A stretch of DNA of 64,000 nucleotides from Roseibium litorale (lineage in GTDB: Bacteria; Pseudomonadota; Alphaproteobacteria; Rhizobiales; Stappiaceae). Below the pieces are notes generated by a model. That model saw only the letters and a program-made list of their open reading frames with translations, ran no database searches and had not been told where the DNA came from. The translations under genes and the position numbers were made by a program. Of this stretch, positions 47,223-55,655 are shown one piece after another. The stretch's first letter is position 1. The number at the start of each line of letters is the position of its first letter. The stretch lies in NCBI RefSeq assembly GCF_014842915.1, contig NZ_JACYXI010000002.1:186001-250000 (forward strand). The letters run 5' to 3'.

Positions 47223-48856
47223 CACCAAAGCCCTTCACTGCGGTCGAAATACATGCTGCCGTTGCCGTCATCATCCCCCGGTCGCTCGCCCCAGGCGGCG
47301 CTCTCGGTGACCGCCGTGTAATCAATTGAGACCGGGTCCCGACGGCTGGCGTAGTAGGCGAGGATGCCTGCCGGTGCGCTGTCCCCGTGCCGGTCCTGAC
47401 CATCAGCGCCCTTGAAACGCATGTCTTCCGGTACGCGGATGATGCCATTGACATAGGCAAGCGCCTGATGGTCGCGAAGGAAGTCCTCGTCCATCGGGAG
47501 CACAATGGTCCCGTCCGAAAACGCCTCGATATAGACTGGGCTGTTTGCCTGATACCAGCTGGCGGTCAGATGGACTTCCTGGATCATCTCGCCCCATTTC
47601 TGGGCAGCTTTTTCCGCCAGATACTGGCCGTTGCCGGTGGCATCCAGCGCACCGGCATAGAGCCTGGGCAGCCGGTCCCCGGCGTAATAGAGCACGTCGC
47701 GCTGTTGATCGAACGGGACGTTGCGCAGCTCTATCGCCAGCTTCGTGCGCCTGATCAGGTCGCGCCCAAGTTCAAGAAAAAGCATGACCGTCAGGTCGCC
47801 GGATCGTGCGAAGTCCACCCCGAAGCAATGAGGGCGCGACGGGTCCAGCGTCTTGAGAACGGGAACCAGGTTGGCCACGCACCAGTCCACCTGCTCAGCC
47901 TTGCGGATATGCTCTGGCGCGTTCTTGAAATCGTCGTCGCAGCTCCAGCGGATGATGGGGATGCCCTGTTTCATACAGGCTTCGATCTGGACGCGGGTGA
48001 GCGCCGAGCCCTCCGCGTCGGACGGAATGGCGTCCAGCTCCTGGCGCATAGCCGCTTTACGCGGACCATATGCGCCCCGGATCTTGGCTTCCCAAGCGGC
48101 TTCCCCCTCTTTCGTGTAGGTTTCGCCGGTTCGCATGCAAACCCGCTTAAAGAGGCCGTTTTCCACGGCGGCCTGGAACGGGATCGGATGGATCTGGTAA
48201 GGCGGCATTCCAGTAGAACGCACCTCGCGGATCAGCTCATTGAACGGGCTGAGGACGCCATTGTGGGTCGAAATGATGCGGATCTTGCCGCCCCAGATCA
48301 GAAGCGCGTTGACACTATCGAGAACCGCGCGCACATCCTTGTGAAACGCAGCCTCATCGATCACCACGACGCCTTGAAGGCCGCGAATATTCTCTGGCCT
48401 GGACGACAGGGCCTCAACCCGGAAGCCCGAGGCAAAGCGGATCCGGAAGGCGGAAATCAGATTTGTCGATCCGTCCTCGCGCTGGTCCTCAAACAGAAAC
48501 TCCTCGACCTCGGCCAGCTGCTTGACAACGACCTTGGCGAAGTGGGCCACATAGCCAATGAACTCCCGGCCCTTGTCCTTGGTGTCCCCGATGTAAAAGA
48601 TGTTGTCACCGCCAGCCTCGCGGCTCGACGCGGCGATTAGGGTATCGTCCAAGGCCTCCGCAAAAGTGATGCCGGTGCGCCGTCCCTTTTCGCAGAGCTT
48701 CAGATCCGATTTGTCTTCCAGCCACTTCTTCTGATGGTCCATCAGAATGCCAGCAGCGAGCGGGTCGAGATCCGGAGGGATGTCGGCACCGCGCAACAGG
48801 TCCGGTGGCAGGTCGTCCGGTTTACGGGACAAGATGGGGGTTTGGGGTTGCTGCAT
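47222..48856 (-). CDS. Terminase large subunit (Mu gp28-like)
   Basis: A 544-residue packaging motor. The ATPase has a Walker A-like KGRRTGIT (57-64) and Walker B VVVIDEAAF; the RNase H-like nuclease begins GVDFARSGDLTVM, with its first metal-binding Asp. Length and order match Mu gp28. It lies between gp27-like and portal genes. Confidence 0.94.
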   Translation of the reverse strand: MQQPQTPILSRKPDDLPPDLLRGADIPPDLDPLAAGILMDHQKKWLEDKSDLKLCEKGRRTGITFAEALDDTLIAASSREAGGDNIFYIGDTKDKGREFIGYVAHFAKVVVKQLAEVEEFLFEDQREDGSTNLISAFRIRFASGFRVEALSSRPENIRGLQGVVVIDEAAFHKDVRAVLDSVNALLIWGGKIRIISTHNGVLSPFNELIREVRSTGMPPYQIHPIPFQAAVENGLFKRVCMRTGETYTKEGEAAWEAKIRGAYGPRKAAMRQELDAIPSDAEGSALTRVQIEACMKQGIPIIRWSCDDDFKNAPEHIRKAEQVDWCVANLVPVLKTLDPSRPHCFGVDFARSGDLTVMLFLELGRDLIRRTKLAIELRNVPFDQQRDVLYYAGDRLPRLYAGALDATGNGQYLAEKAAQKWGEMIQEVHLTASWYQANSPVYIEAFSDGTIVLPMDEDFLRDHQALAYVNGIIRVPEDMRFKGADGQDRHGDSAPAGILAYYASRRDPVSIDYTAVTESAAWGERPGDDDGNGSMYFDRSEGLW

Positions 48857-48863
48857 GGGCGGC

Positions 48864-49460
48864 CTACTCCCGAAGGCCGAGGAACTCGCGGCGAAGCTTG
48901 GCTATGGTGTCAGATGTGAGGCCCGCCGCTCCGGCAACCTTTTCCAGGGCCGCATCGGTCTTCTTGGCGAAATCCGCCTCCACCTGGGCACGGCGCTTGG
49001 TTGAAATCCCTTGCGCTGCGACCGCAGACCGGAGCGCGTTTGCCAGATCCATGGCGGATTTTGGGGCCAGACCGCCTTCGCCCGCGTCTGTCAAATGCTC
49101 GAACACAAGGGCTTTGATGGCTTCCGCCGCGATCAGCGTCAGGTCGTCCGATGCCTCAGCATCGAAGCGGTCGGAGATGGAGGCAGCAATCGCCCGCGTA
49201 TCTTCCAGGCGCCGGGTAAGACGGGCCTGATTGAGGGAGTAGCGGTTGAATGAAGAGAGCGAGGGGATCGTGAAATCCAGCTCGCCGTGGAAGTCCCGCT
49301 TCAGGTCTTCCAGCTTGGCGTAGAAGTCTTCGTAAATTTCTTTCTGCGTCCGTTCCCTCAAGCGCAACTCGTTGGCGGCCCACACGATGATCTCGTCGCA
49401 GGCGGAAGGCAGACGCTCGATAGAGGACAGTTGCCCACGGCCTGTGCGGCGGGTGCTCAT
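48864..49460 (-). CDS. Mu gp27-like protein (DUF3486, terminase small subunit candidate)
   Basis: A 198-residue helical protein starting MSTRRTGRGQLSSIERLP, diagnostic of DUF3486. In Mu the gene lies just before terminase gp28, and the protein is regarded as a small terminase partner. GGGGG precedes the ATG. Confidence 0.88.
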   Translation of the reverse strand: MSTRRTGRGQLSSIERLPSACDEIIVWAANELRLRERTQKEIYEDFYAKLEDLKRDFHGELDFTIPSLSSFNRYSLNQARLTRRLEDTRAIAASISDRFDAEASDDLTLIAAEAIKALVFEHLTDAGEGGLAPKSAMDLANALRSAVAAQGISTKRRAQVEADFAKKTDAALEKVAGAAGLTSDTIAKLRREFLGLRE

Positions 49461-49461
49461 G

Positions 49462-49779
49462 TCAGCCCCCAAGACCCGGACGGCCTACGCCCTCCAGAAA
49501 AGCCCGCCGCTCCACGTGATCGAGACCTGGCTGGCGCAGTTGGACCACAAGAACCGAACCCGCCTCCACCACCCGCACCGCACCCAACTCCTCAAGCTTG
49601 CGGATCTGAGCGCGGATGTAGTCACGAGACCGTGTGTGACCGAACGTGCGTAAGACGCTTTCGATCAGCGTCTCGTTTAGGGTGAGATCGGCTTCGTCTG
49701 CCAAGGCTCGCAGGATCACCAGCCGGCAGTTGGCATCCGCTTCCTTGCGGTATTCGTCGGAAAGGCTCAAAAAGCTCAT
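49462..49779 (-). CDS. Phage winged-helix protein (Mu gp26-position, VpaChn25_0724-like)
   Basis: A 105-residue protein with an ArsR-like winged helix: ADEADLTLNETLIESVLRTFGHTRSRDYIRAQIRKLEELGAV, then the wing VRVVEAGSVLVVQL. Such proteins occupy the Mu gp26 position. The stop lies next to the DUF3486 start. DNA target is unknown. Confidence 0.75.
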   Translation of the reverse strand: MSFLSLSDEYRKEADANCRLVILRALADEADLTLNETLIESVLRTFGHTRSRDYIRAQIRKLEELGAVRVVEAGSVLVVQLRQPGLDHVERRAFLEGVGRPGLGG

Positions 49780-50108
49780 TTGGTCCCCCTGTTCAGCAGA
49801 AAATCGTCGATCCGGCGGGCGACCCGGTCCACGCCTTCCAGCCGGGTGGAGACGGTTTCGATCCGCCCGCCAACCTCACGGAGTTGCAGATCGAGCTGGT
49901 GAAAGTCGTCCTTGGTTGGGAGGTTGCTCAGCCGCATCTCCATGTCCGCGACCCGATCCGCCAGATCCGCATTTGCCCCCTCAAGACGGGCGATCTTGCG
50001 CGCATTGGTTCGTGATCCACGCGTCAACCAGGTGACAGCCAGGGCGACAGCTCCGAAGATCATTCCGAGCGCCGACATGGTGGCTTCGATTGTCTTGATG
50101 TCGATCAT
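49776..50108 (-). CDS. Mu gp25-like membrane protein (DUF2730)
   Basis: A 110-residue protein: one N-terminal membrane helix (MSALGMIFGAVALAVTWLT) and a long coiled coil with heptads (LEGANADLADRVADMEMRLSNLPTK). This is the DUF2730 layout. The start at ATG 50108 overlaps the upstream lipoprotein gene by four bases. Confidence 0.82.
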   Translation of the reverse strand: MIDIKTIEATMSALGMIFGAVALAVTWLTRGSRTNARKIARLEGANADLADRVADMEMRLSNLPTKDDFHQLDLQLREVGGRIETVSTRLEGVDRVARRIDDFLLNRGTK

Positions 50109-50398
50109 GCACCGCCCTTTCGGGAACCGCAGAGCGCAGTCCATCTGGCGTTGGCGATCTTGATCCCGGCAATCGTCTTATCCGTGTCGGCAAGTGACCA
50201 GCTCAAAGGACCAGTCGCGCCGCACAAGGCGATGGGTTGCCGGTCGCTTTTGGAGAGGACAGTCACCCCCCCTTCGGTTCCGCCAGCGCCTTCCTGCTCA
50301 GTCCCGCCGGTATCCGTCGTCGTCGCGCAGGCGCTCAGGATGAGCATGCAACTCAGCACGAGCGGCAGCTTCAGCGATGCGGGCTTTTTGAAGAACAT
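50105..50398 (-). CDS. Outer spanin-like lipoprotein (Rz1-type)
   Basis: A 97-residue protein with a signal sequence and lipobox LSAC at residues ~20-23. The mature part is Gly/Thr-rich with two further cysteines. It overlaps the preceding Rz-like gene by 101 bp in another frame, the arrangement of Rz/Rz1 spanins, and sits in the lysis cassette. It lacks the very high proline of lambda Rz1, so this is a position-based call. Confidence 0.6.
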   Translation of the reverse strand: MFFKKPASLKLPLVLSCMLILSACATTTDTGGTEQEGAGGTEGGVTVLSKSDRQPIALCGATGPLSWSLADTDKTIAGIKIANARWTALCGSRKGGA

Positions 50399-50528
50399 CG
50401 GTTGCCTCCGTCAGGGCTGCGGCAATCGCCTCGGCGCGTCCCGCCTCCAGGAGCCGCCTCTCCCGCGCCGAGGCGGTGATCTCCGAAAGGAGCCCCACCA
50501 GGGCGCGAAGAATGGCCAGCCAGGTCAT
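50298..50528 (-). CDS. Inner spanin-like protein (Rz-type)
   Basis: A 76-residue protein starting MTWLAILRALVGLLSEI, a short hydrophobic helix, followed by a charged Ala/Glu/Arg coiled coil. It overlaps the lipoprotein gene out of frame and follows the holin. It is shorter than classical Rz. ATG 50528 gives the anchor at the very N-terminus. Confidence 0.5.
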   Translation of the reverse strand: MTWLAILRALVGLLSEITASARERRLLEAGRAEAIAAALTEATDVLQKARIAEAAARAELHAHPERLRDDDGYRRD

Positions 50529-50535
50529 CGGGTTG

Positions 50536-50754
50536 TCAGCGGAGCTTCTTCGTGGCCGAGAGACGGCCATAGATCACGACCGCAAGCCCAACGAGTGCAA
50601 CGATCTTGTCGCTTGCCGCGATCAGGTCATCGACAAGGCCCGCCTGACTGACGGCGCTTACATCATAGCCGAACCAACCGGCCACAATCGCAAGGGCTGC
50701 GATCACGGCCCCCCAAATGGTCCTGGACTGGAGAATGGATTTTGCTTCGTTCAT
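50536..50754 (-). CDS. Probable holin
   Basis: A 72-residue protein with two membrane helices (IWGAVIAALAIVAGWFGYDV and KIVALVGLAVVIYGRL), a short linking loop and a basic C-terminus (ATKKLR), the form of class II holins. It lies 23 bp downstream of the endolysin and upstream of the spanins. Function is inferred from topology and place. Confidence 0.75.
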   Translation of the reverse strand: MNEAKSILQSRTIWGAVIAALAIVAGWFGYDVSAVSQAGLVDDLIAASDKIVALVGLAVVIYGRLSATKKLR

Positions 50755-50777
50755 GGGACTTCCCTTTCTGTTGCGGC

Positions 50778-51437
50778 TTACCGCTTCTTGGAGAGTGCGG
50801 CCTTAAGGGCTCGCCGGGTCTTGGAGCCAACGATGCCGTCAGCCTTGAGACCGGCTGTGTTCTGGAACTGACGAACGATGCCCCGTGTGACCGGGCCGAA
50901 GTCGCCATCACAGGCCAGCACGTAACCAAGCTTTTGGAGTGTCTGCTGAAGGTCCTTGACCGCTTCACCCTTGTCACCGGCAGCAAGGGTCTTTGCCGCT
51001 TGCGCCTCGGTACGATCCGAGACCTCTGGCACCTTTGCGGTGCGAGCCGGATTGACGTTCTGGGGATAGGAGGAACGCGGCAGCTGGAAATGCGGCCCGT
51101 CGAAAAAGCTCCGCCAGTCGCCGCCCCATTCCAGCGGAATGTTCAGCTCCCGTGCCGCCTGTTTCATCGCGTCGGAAATCGTGTGATAGAGGGGAACTTC
51201 CCAGGAGATCCGCCCGCCAAGCATGGCGACAAGATCGACCGCATGACCGGTCAGATGGCGGGAGTTCAGGGTCTTGGAAGCGCCACGGGCAACCAGCTGC
51301 CGCTGACGGGCCAGGGTGCGCAGACCCTCGGACACCTGGAACGGCTGATCAGTGATCTCGACTGCCCGCATAACCACGGCAACGAGATCCGGGTGAACGC
51401 CTTCCAGGCGCTTCAAGCTCGACTTGGTAAGGGACAT
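50778..51437 (-). CDS. Endolysin: M15-type peptidase with peptidoglycan-binding domain
   Basis: A 219-residue lysin. SRHLTGHAVDLVA and later WGGDWRSFFDGPHFQL supply the His-x6-Asp and second His zinc ligands of M15 L-alanyl-D-glutamate peptidases such as T5 endolysin. Residues ~150-215 form a PG_binding_1 domain (VKDLQQTLQKLGY, DGDFGPVTRGIVRQFQ). ATG 51437 with GAGG upstream is preferred to GTG three codons earlier. Confidence 0.92.
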   Translation of the reverse strand: MSLTKSSLKRLEGVHPDLVAVVMRAVEITDQPFQVSEGLRTLARQRQLVARGASKTLNSRHLTGHAVDLVAMLGGRISWEVPLYHTISDAMKQAARELNIPLEWGGDWRSFFDGPHFQLPRSSYPQNVNPARTAKVPEVSDRTEAQAAKTLAAGDKGEAVKDLQQTLQKLGYVLACDGDFGPVTRGIVRQFQNTAGLKADGIVGSKTRRALKAALSKKR

Positions 51438-51464
51438 GTTGACCACCTCGGTTTCGATGTGGTC

Positions 51465-51513
51465 AATCTAGGCAGGTGCTTCGGTGCTCCAACCGGCGAC
51501 ACATGTCACCGGC
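51465..51513 (-). promoter_or_regulatory. Predicted activator-dependent late promoter before the lysis genes
   Basis: Box 51492-51513 (plus-strand ACCGGCGACAC, then ATGTCACCGG) matches the sheath box at 18 of 22 positions. Minus-strand TAGATT at 51465-51470 has the same spacing as in the other two copies and a leader of about 20 bases to the endolysin. Here no T-run follows, so a terminator does not explain the conservation. Confidence 0.68.
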
Positions 51514-51521
51514 GGCGGCTT

Positions 51522-51953
51522 TCACCCGGCTTTGGGCAGGTCGAAAAGGCTTGGCTGGCGGCGATCCGGATCATCGGACATATGGTCGCCAAGCCTGCGC
51601 TGCACTGTGCGGCGGGAAACGCCGCACTCACGCGCGATTTGTTCCTGAGACTTGCCAGAACGGTGCAACTTGTCAATCTGTCTGTGCGTTTCGGCCCGGC
51701 TTCCAGACGGACCCAGGGGAACATCCACGTAAATTCCCCTCAGTCTGTTGCCGCTCGCGGTGCCGATGGCAAGCTCCTGACACAGCTTGCAAGCACTCGA
51801 ATGACCGATCAGCATTGACAGCCAGTGGTCCGGTGCAGGGGCTGCCGGAAAATGGCACCGGCCACCGCCCTTTTCCTTGGCGATAGCGAGCGCGTTGCCC
51901 TCTCCGACGATCTCGGCAATCTCCATCAGGATACCGGGCAGATACGGCTTCAT
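51522..51953 (-). CDS. Mor/C-family late gene activator
   Basis: A 143-residue protein. The dimerisation half has LPGILMEIAEIVGEGNALAIAKEKGG; the DNA-binding half has a helix-turn-helix in KSQEQIARECGVSRRTVQRRLGD. This is the Mor/C fold. The middle region has two cysteines (CKLC) not typical of Mu Mor. AGGAAGG precedes ATG 51953. It ends next to a predicted target box. Confidence 0.9.
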   Translation of the reverse strand: MKPYLPGILMEIAEIVGEGNALAIAKEKGGGRCHFPAAPAPDHWLSMLIGHSSACKLCQELAIGTASGNRLRGIYVDVPLGPSGSRAETHRQIDKLHRSGKSQEQIARECGVSRRTVQRRLGDHMSDDPDRRQPSLFDLPKAG

Positions 51954-52579
51954 TTCTTGGCCTTCCTGAGCAGCTGACCGAGCTTGTTCTGTACCTCGAT
52001 CCATTGCGCCGGTTCGATATGCTCCGGCCACTCCTGACCGGTCTCCAGATGCAGATAGACGGTAAGAGTTGATGCAGACGCAGGCAGCCGATCCAGCTTC
52101 ACCAGCTCGGACCAAATGTGAATGCACACCTGAAACCTCGGATCGTTGTATAGCCTGGGAAGGGTTGCGTCCGTGCGGAACAATTCGTCGTTCCCGGTCG
52201 CCCGGCGTATCCAGATCTTGAGGCCCTCAATCGCCTTGAGCGCATCCGTCTCAATTAGGAGGAACCGGCTGTGATCCAGCCCGGTCTGCCGCCTGAGAAA
52301 GGTCAGCATCGCGTCGTTGGAGCGCTGACCAACGACGCCGAGGTTATAGGCCGCAATCCAGAGCGCCTGCAGTTTTGCCTCATACTTGCTGCCGCTTTTG
52401 GCGGCTGGTTTTTTCTCCCCTGAAAGGCCGTTTAAAACCACGATAAAGGACCGCTTTTCCGAGGCCGTCAGATCCTTGGCGGACCTTTTCCCTGTCTCCC
52501 TGTCCATCAAGTCCCGGTAGGTCTCGTCATCGAGACCGGCGTTCTTCTTCAGGACATGGATCATTGCAAGAGCACTCAT
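51950..52579 (-). CDS. gemA: GemA-family regulatory protein
   Basis: A 209-residue protein starting MSALAMIHVLKKNAGLDDETYRDLM, with KRSAKDLTASEKRSFIVVL and KLQALWIAAYNLGVV, all typical of Mu GemA (DUF1018). In Mu it alters host gene expression and gyrase-linked functions. It overlaps the Mor/C start by four bases. Confidence 0.92.
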   Translation of the reverse strand: MSALAMIHVLKKNAGLDDETYRDLMDRETGKRSAKDLTASEKRSFIVVLNGLSGEKKPAAKSGSKYEAKLQALWIAAYNLGVVGQRSNDAMLTFLRRQTGLDHSRFLLIETDALKAIEGLKIWIRRATGNDELFRTDATLPRLYNDPRFQVCIHIWSELVKLDRLPASASTLTVYLHLETGQEWPEHIEPAQWIEVQNKLGQLLRKAKK

Positions 52580-52583
52580 GTGA

Positions 52584-52820
52584 TCACTCCGCGTATGGCA
52601 GGCGGTGCTGGCAGGGCCGCACGTCGCCGAGGGGATGAATTTCGGGTTGAGTGTCGCGGGCCGCTTCCGCCTCCCGCTTTAGAATTTCGGTTGTCACGGC
52701 GTTGATCCGCCGGACGAGCTCCGGCAGCCTCAGCAGCCGGAACCTGTGTCTATCGGCCTCGGCCAGGAGCCGCGCCCGTTCCTGTCTCAGATCATCGAGA
52801 GTGGTTCCGGCGCGGCCCAT
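52584..52820 (-). CDS. Small early phage protein, unknown
   Basis: A 78-residue Arg-rich protein with a helical RLLRLPELVRRINAVTTEILKREAEAA core. It lies between DUF3164 and gemA with tight spacing. No family recognised. Confidence 0.6.
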   Translation of the reverse strand: MGRAGTTLDDLRQERARLLAEADRHRFRLLRLPELVRRINAVTTEILKREAEAARDTQPEIHPLGDVRPCQHRLPYAE

Positions 52821-52830
52821 GGGTCAGGCC

Positions 52831-53448
52831 TCACACGCTCGCGATGTCGAGCGAGACCGGTTCTCGGTCCTCGGTCGCAGGATCGCGCCGGTAGACGCGG
52901 ACATAGGCCTTGGTGCCGGTCACCCTTACAGCGTCGGCAATGGCGTCCATCGCCCTGAGCCATTTTTCGTCTTCGATGGCGTGACGGCGCAGACCGAGGA
53001 CCCGGCTTGTTGAGATCTTGCCCTTCTTGTCCACCTGGAACGCATCGTCCACGACGACCTTCAGGTTCGCATTTGCATCGCTCAGCCAACTGTGGAAGCA
53101 CTCGTCAATCAGAGACTTGGCCGCTTCCAGCTCGGGGCCGAAGGTGATGTGTTCGGCAACAGCAACGACCACTTGCTGAGTTCCATCGAAACTGGTGAAG
53201 GTGATATTGCCCTTCCGCCCGCCACGCTTAGCGCCATACTTCTCGGCAAGGAGGTCGCGCAACGCTTCGATCTCGCCGAATGCGCGCTCCTTGAATGCTG
53301 CAAGGCGCCGGTGTATTTCATCCGCTTCTGCTGCAAGATCTTTGACCAGCGCATCTTCCAGCTGATGTTCCTGCTTGATCTTGGCGATAGGGATCAGCGA
53401 CCCTTTTCCATCCATCCAATAACCTTCCGGCAAAACACTATCAGTCAT
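52831..53448 (-). CDS. DUF3164 early phage protein
   Basis: A 205-residue protein starting MTDSVLPEGYWMDGKGSLIPIAKIK, a hallmark of DUF3164. YGAKRGGRKGNITFTSFDG and FQVDKKGKISTSRVLGLRR follow. These proteins are found in early regions of Mu-like phages in the slot near Gam. Biochemical role is not established. GGGGAAAG precedes ATG 53448. Confidence 0.88.
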   Translation of the reverse strand: MTDSVLPEGYWMDGKGSLIPIAKIKQEHQLEDALVKDLAAEADEIHRRLAAFKERAFGEIEALRDLLAEKYGAKRGGRKGNITFTSFDGTQQVVVAVAEHITFGPELEAAKSLIDECFHSWLSDANANLKVVVDDAFQVDKKGKISTSRVLGLRRHAIEDEKWLRAMDAIADAVRVTGTKAYVRVYRRDPATEDREPVSLDIASV

Positions 53449-53491
53449 GTCTTTCCCCTTCTGGCGGCCTCTGCCGCTCCCTTGAACGTGT

Positions 53492-53800
53492 TCAAGCCGC
53501 ATCCCCGCCATCGTCCGGACGGCCCCAGTCAATGCCAACGAAAACCACCTCGGGATCTGCGGGGGGCACCGGTCGCTTGGCTCTTGGAAAGAGGGTGACG
53601 TTCTCGCAACTCAGGTCGATCACAACCCGCTGTTTGCGTTGGGCAACGGCACAGGCCTCCATCTCCATGGCCATGATCACCGCGTCCGCCAGGACGAACT
53701 CGACCAGCTGCACCGTGGCAACCGATAGACGCAGCTCACCGCCCGCCGTCTTCCTCTGCGCGATCTGCTCGCGCAGCATTCTCAGATCTCCGCTCAGCAT
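53492..53800 (-). CDS. Early phage protein, unknown
   Basis: A 102-residue protein with no recognised domain; mixed alpha/beta composition with an acidic C-terminus (DWGRPDDGGDAA). ATG 53800, with AAAGGAAAG upstream, overlaps the preceding gene by seven bases. The frame is open further upstream, but that part is antisense-like and compositionally odd. Confidence 0.6.
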   Translation of the reverse strand: MLSGDLRMLREQIAQRKTAGGELRLSVATVQLVEFVLADAVIMAMEMEACAVAQRKQRVVIDLSCENVTLFPRAKRPVPPADPEVVFVGIDWGRPDDGGDAA

Positions 53801-54174
53801 GACGGCTTTCCTTTCAAACGGCTGTGAGGGCAGTTCTTCCGGCAGGCGTGATAGACCTGCGTCCGGATCGCGTTGGTGACAGCCCTGGGCTTGCCCTGCC
53901 AATTCAGGCAGGTATCGCGCCCGATCTCCCCGAGAACAGGGCAACGCACCGTCGCGCCCATCAGGGCACCCCGCACCTTGTCCTCGACCTTGGTCATGTC
54001 GCCCCGGTACTTGTTTCCGAGCGTTTGGCTGATAACTGCCGGGGAATAGCCGAGCCGCGCAGCACAGGCATTCAGCCCTTGCAGCTCCGCCATCTCCGCC
54101 AACTCGGAGACCCAATCTGGAACAGCCGCCCCCCAGGCTACGGCGGTCTTTTCCCGCATGGACAAGGTGCTCAT
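53794..54174 (-). CDS. HTH regulator with C-terminal cysteine cluster
   Basis: A 126-residue protein. The N-terminal helix-turn-helix is LNACAARLGYSPAVISQTL; the C-terminal half has conserved-looking cysteines (VRCP, DTCLNW, HACRKNCPH) likely to bind zinc or iron-sulfur. Similar regulators occur in early regions of Mu-like phages. It overlaps neighbours on both sides. Confidence 0.7.
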   Translation of the reverse strand: MSTLSMREKTAVAWGAAVPDWVSELAEMAELQGLNACAARLGYSPAVISQTLGNKYRGDMTKVEDKVRGALMGATVRCPVLGEIGRDTCLNWQGKPRAVTNAIRTQVYHACRKNCPHSRLKGKPSC

Positions 54175-54800
54175 GCGGCCACCTCGCTGACCGTCATATC
54201 GCCAATTGTCATCTGCCGGTTGGCGTCATAGACAATCTTGCCCGTAAGGATCTTTGGTGCCTGCGGGCCGGTGTTCATGCTCGGCTTCAACCGCCACATT
54301 CTGGTTAGCCCAGGACGTCCAGGCCGCACGATTTGCAGGTAACCGGCAGCCTCAAGCGCCCGGCAGTAGCTCAGGGCTGTCGTGACCGTGACAGTTACAT
54401 CGCCAGCCGTTGCCGTGACACTCAGCTCGTGCTTGTCGAACGCGCTCAACGACCGCATGGCATTCCAGAGATACTGCTGGCCAAGACCCTGGATGCCGAT
54501 ACTGCCGTCCCGGTTTACCTGGGGCGTTGCTACGGGCCGACGCAGAAGCCGGTACACGTCCCGAGTTGTACCGGTCTCATTGGGTTCGGTTCTAACCGAC
54601 TGCAGGATGTCTGCGGCCTTCAGGCGGCGCATGTAATCCTTGATGCACTTGTCCTGCCGGTCGTTGCATCTGAGGGCGACTTCGCGAAGGGTGAACTCCC
54701 TACCATCCTTGCCCAGGTCGCGGAGCACACTCCAGTAATGGTCATGCCCCCGATAGATCGGCGTTCCGGATGTCACCCGGAGTTCCAGCTGGATCGGCAT
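54171..54800 (-). CDS. Early phage protein with winged-helix-like domains
   Basis: A 209-residue protein. Residues ~20-90 read like a winged helix (LRDLGKDGREFTLREVALRCNDRQDKCIKDYMRRLKAADIL); residues ~115-175 look like a second one (LSYCRALEAAGYLQIV). It lies one base from ATPase B. DNA binding is inferred; no named family recognised. Confidence 0.6.
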   Translation of the reverse strand: MPIQLELRVTSGTPIYRGHDHYWSVLRDLGKDGREFTLREVALRCNDRQDKCIKDYMRRLKAADILQSVRTEPNETGTTRDVYRLLRRPVATPQVNRDGSIGIQGLGQQYLWNAMRSLSAFDKHELSVTATAGDVTVTVTTALSYCRALEAAGYLQIVRPGRPGLTRMWRLKPSMNTGPQAPKILTGKIVYDANRQMTIGDMTVSEVAA

Positions 54801-55573
54801 CAGGCAACCCTCCGCACGATGCGGCGCGGCGGTTCGCCGGTATGGAACCAGCTCTGGTCAAAGCTGCCCGCGTTGAAGGCGGTTTGACGGGAGTTCCGCG
54901 CATAAACCTTCATCTTGTTCAGGTTCGCTACGATACGCCGCGCCCGCCCCTGCGAGAGGGTGACCAGCAGTTCAATGAGACTGTCCGCCAGCTCCAGGCC
55001 TGGACAGAACAGATCGGCCAGAGCCTTTGCGTCTTCGTGGTCGCACGGCTCTGCGGGCACCCATTCCAACACGCGGTTGTCAAGCCGCTCAACCTTCTTC
55101 AGCTTTGCCGGAAGCTTTTCCTCCCCGATCAGCAGTACCGGCACACCCGAATGCATGTAAATTTCCCGGACCAGCTCCAGCATGCCCTTATCGGCCAGCT
55201 GGTCTGCCTCATCAATTATGAGCGGCCTTGTATGATCATCGCCGAGGGCAAGGATCGCCTGATGGGTCATGTCCGCGATTGTCTTGCGCTCCGGCTTAAT
55301 CTCCAGCTCAGTCAGCAGGTTTTCGAGGAACTTTCGCTTCGACCAGCTGTCGCCGACTTCCAGCCGGATCGCGGTTTGGACGTTGGCTGCATAGATTGAA
55401 GCATAGGTTTTGCCGTAGCCGGAATAACCGTGGAACACGCCGATGCCATCTGTATGCGGCTCGCGGTTGATCAGCAGGTCCATCAGTCCGATGAACCGCG
55501 CCACATTCTTCAAGGCAATCAGGCCGCCAGATGCCTGGTTCATGCCGTTGACAGATCCAATTCTGTCGTTCAT
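54800..55573 (-). CDS. Transposition ATPase B (MuB-like AAA+)
   Basis: A 257-residue AAA+ protein with Walker A GYSGYGKT (49-56) and Walker B LIIDEAD (D121, E122), plus a sensor-like VPVLLIGEEKL. MuB-type proteins bind target DNA and deliver it to the transposase. ATG 55573 with GGAG seven bases upstream is chosen; a second ATG lies four codons earlier. Confidence 0.92.
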   Translation of the reverse strand: MNDRIGSVNGMNQASGGLIALKNVARFIGLMDLLINREPHTDGIGVFHGYSGYGKTYASIYAANVQTAIRLEVGDSWSKRKFLENLLTELEIKPERKTIADMTHQAILALGDDHTRPLIIDEADQLADKGMLELVREIYMHSGVPVLLIGEEKLPAKLKKVERLDNRVLEWVPAEPCDHEDAKALADLFCPGLELADSLIELLVTLSQGRARRIVANLNKMKVYARNSRQTAFNAGSFDQSWFHTGEPPRRIVRRVA

Positions 55574-55655
55574 TTTTAACTCCATTCTTCTGAAATACCG
55601 GCTCTGAAGGTTGCCCCCTTCAGGGCCATTTTCTTGCCCCTCAAGGTCAAAGGAC

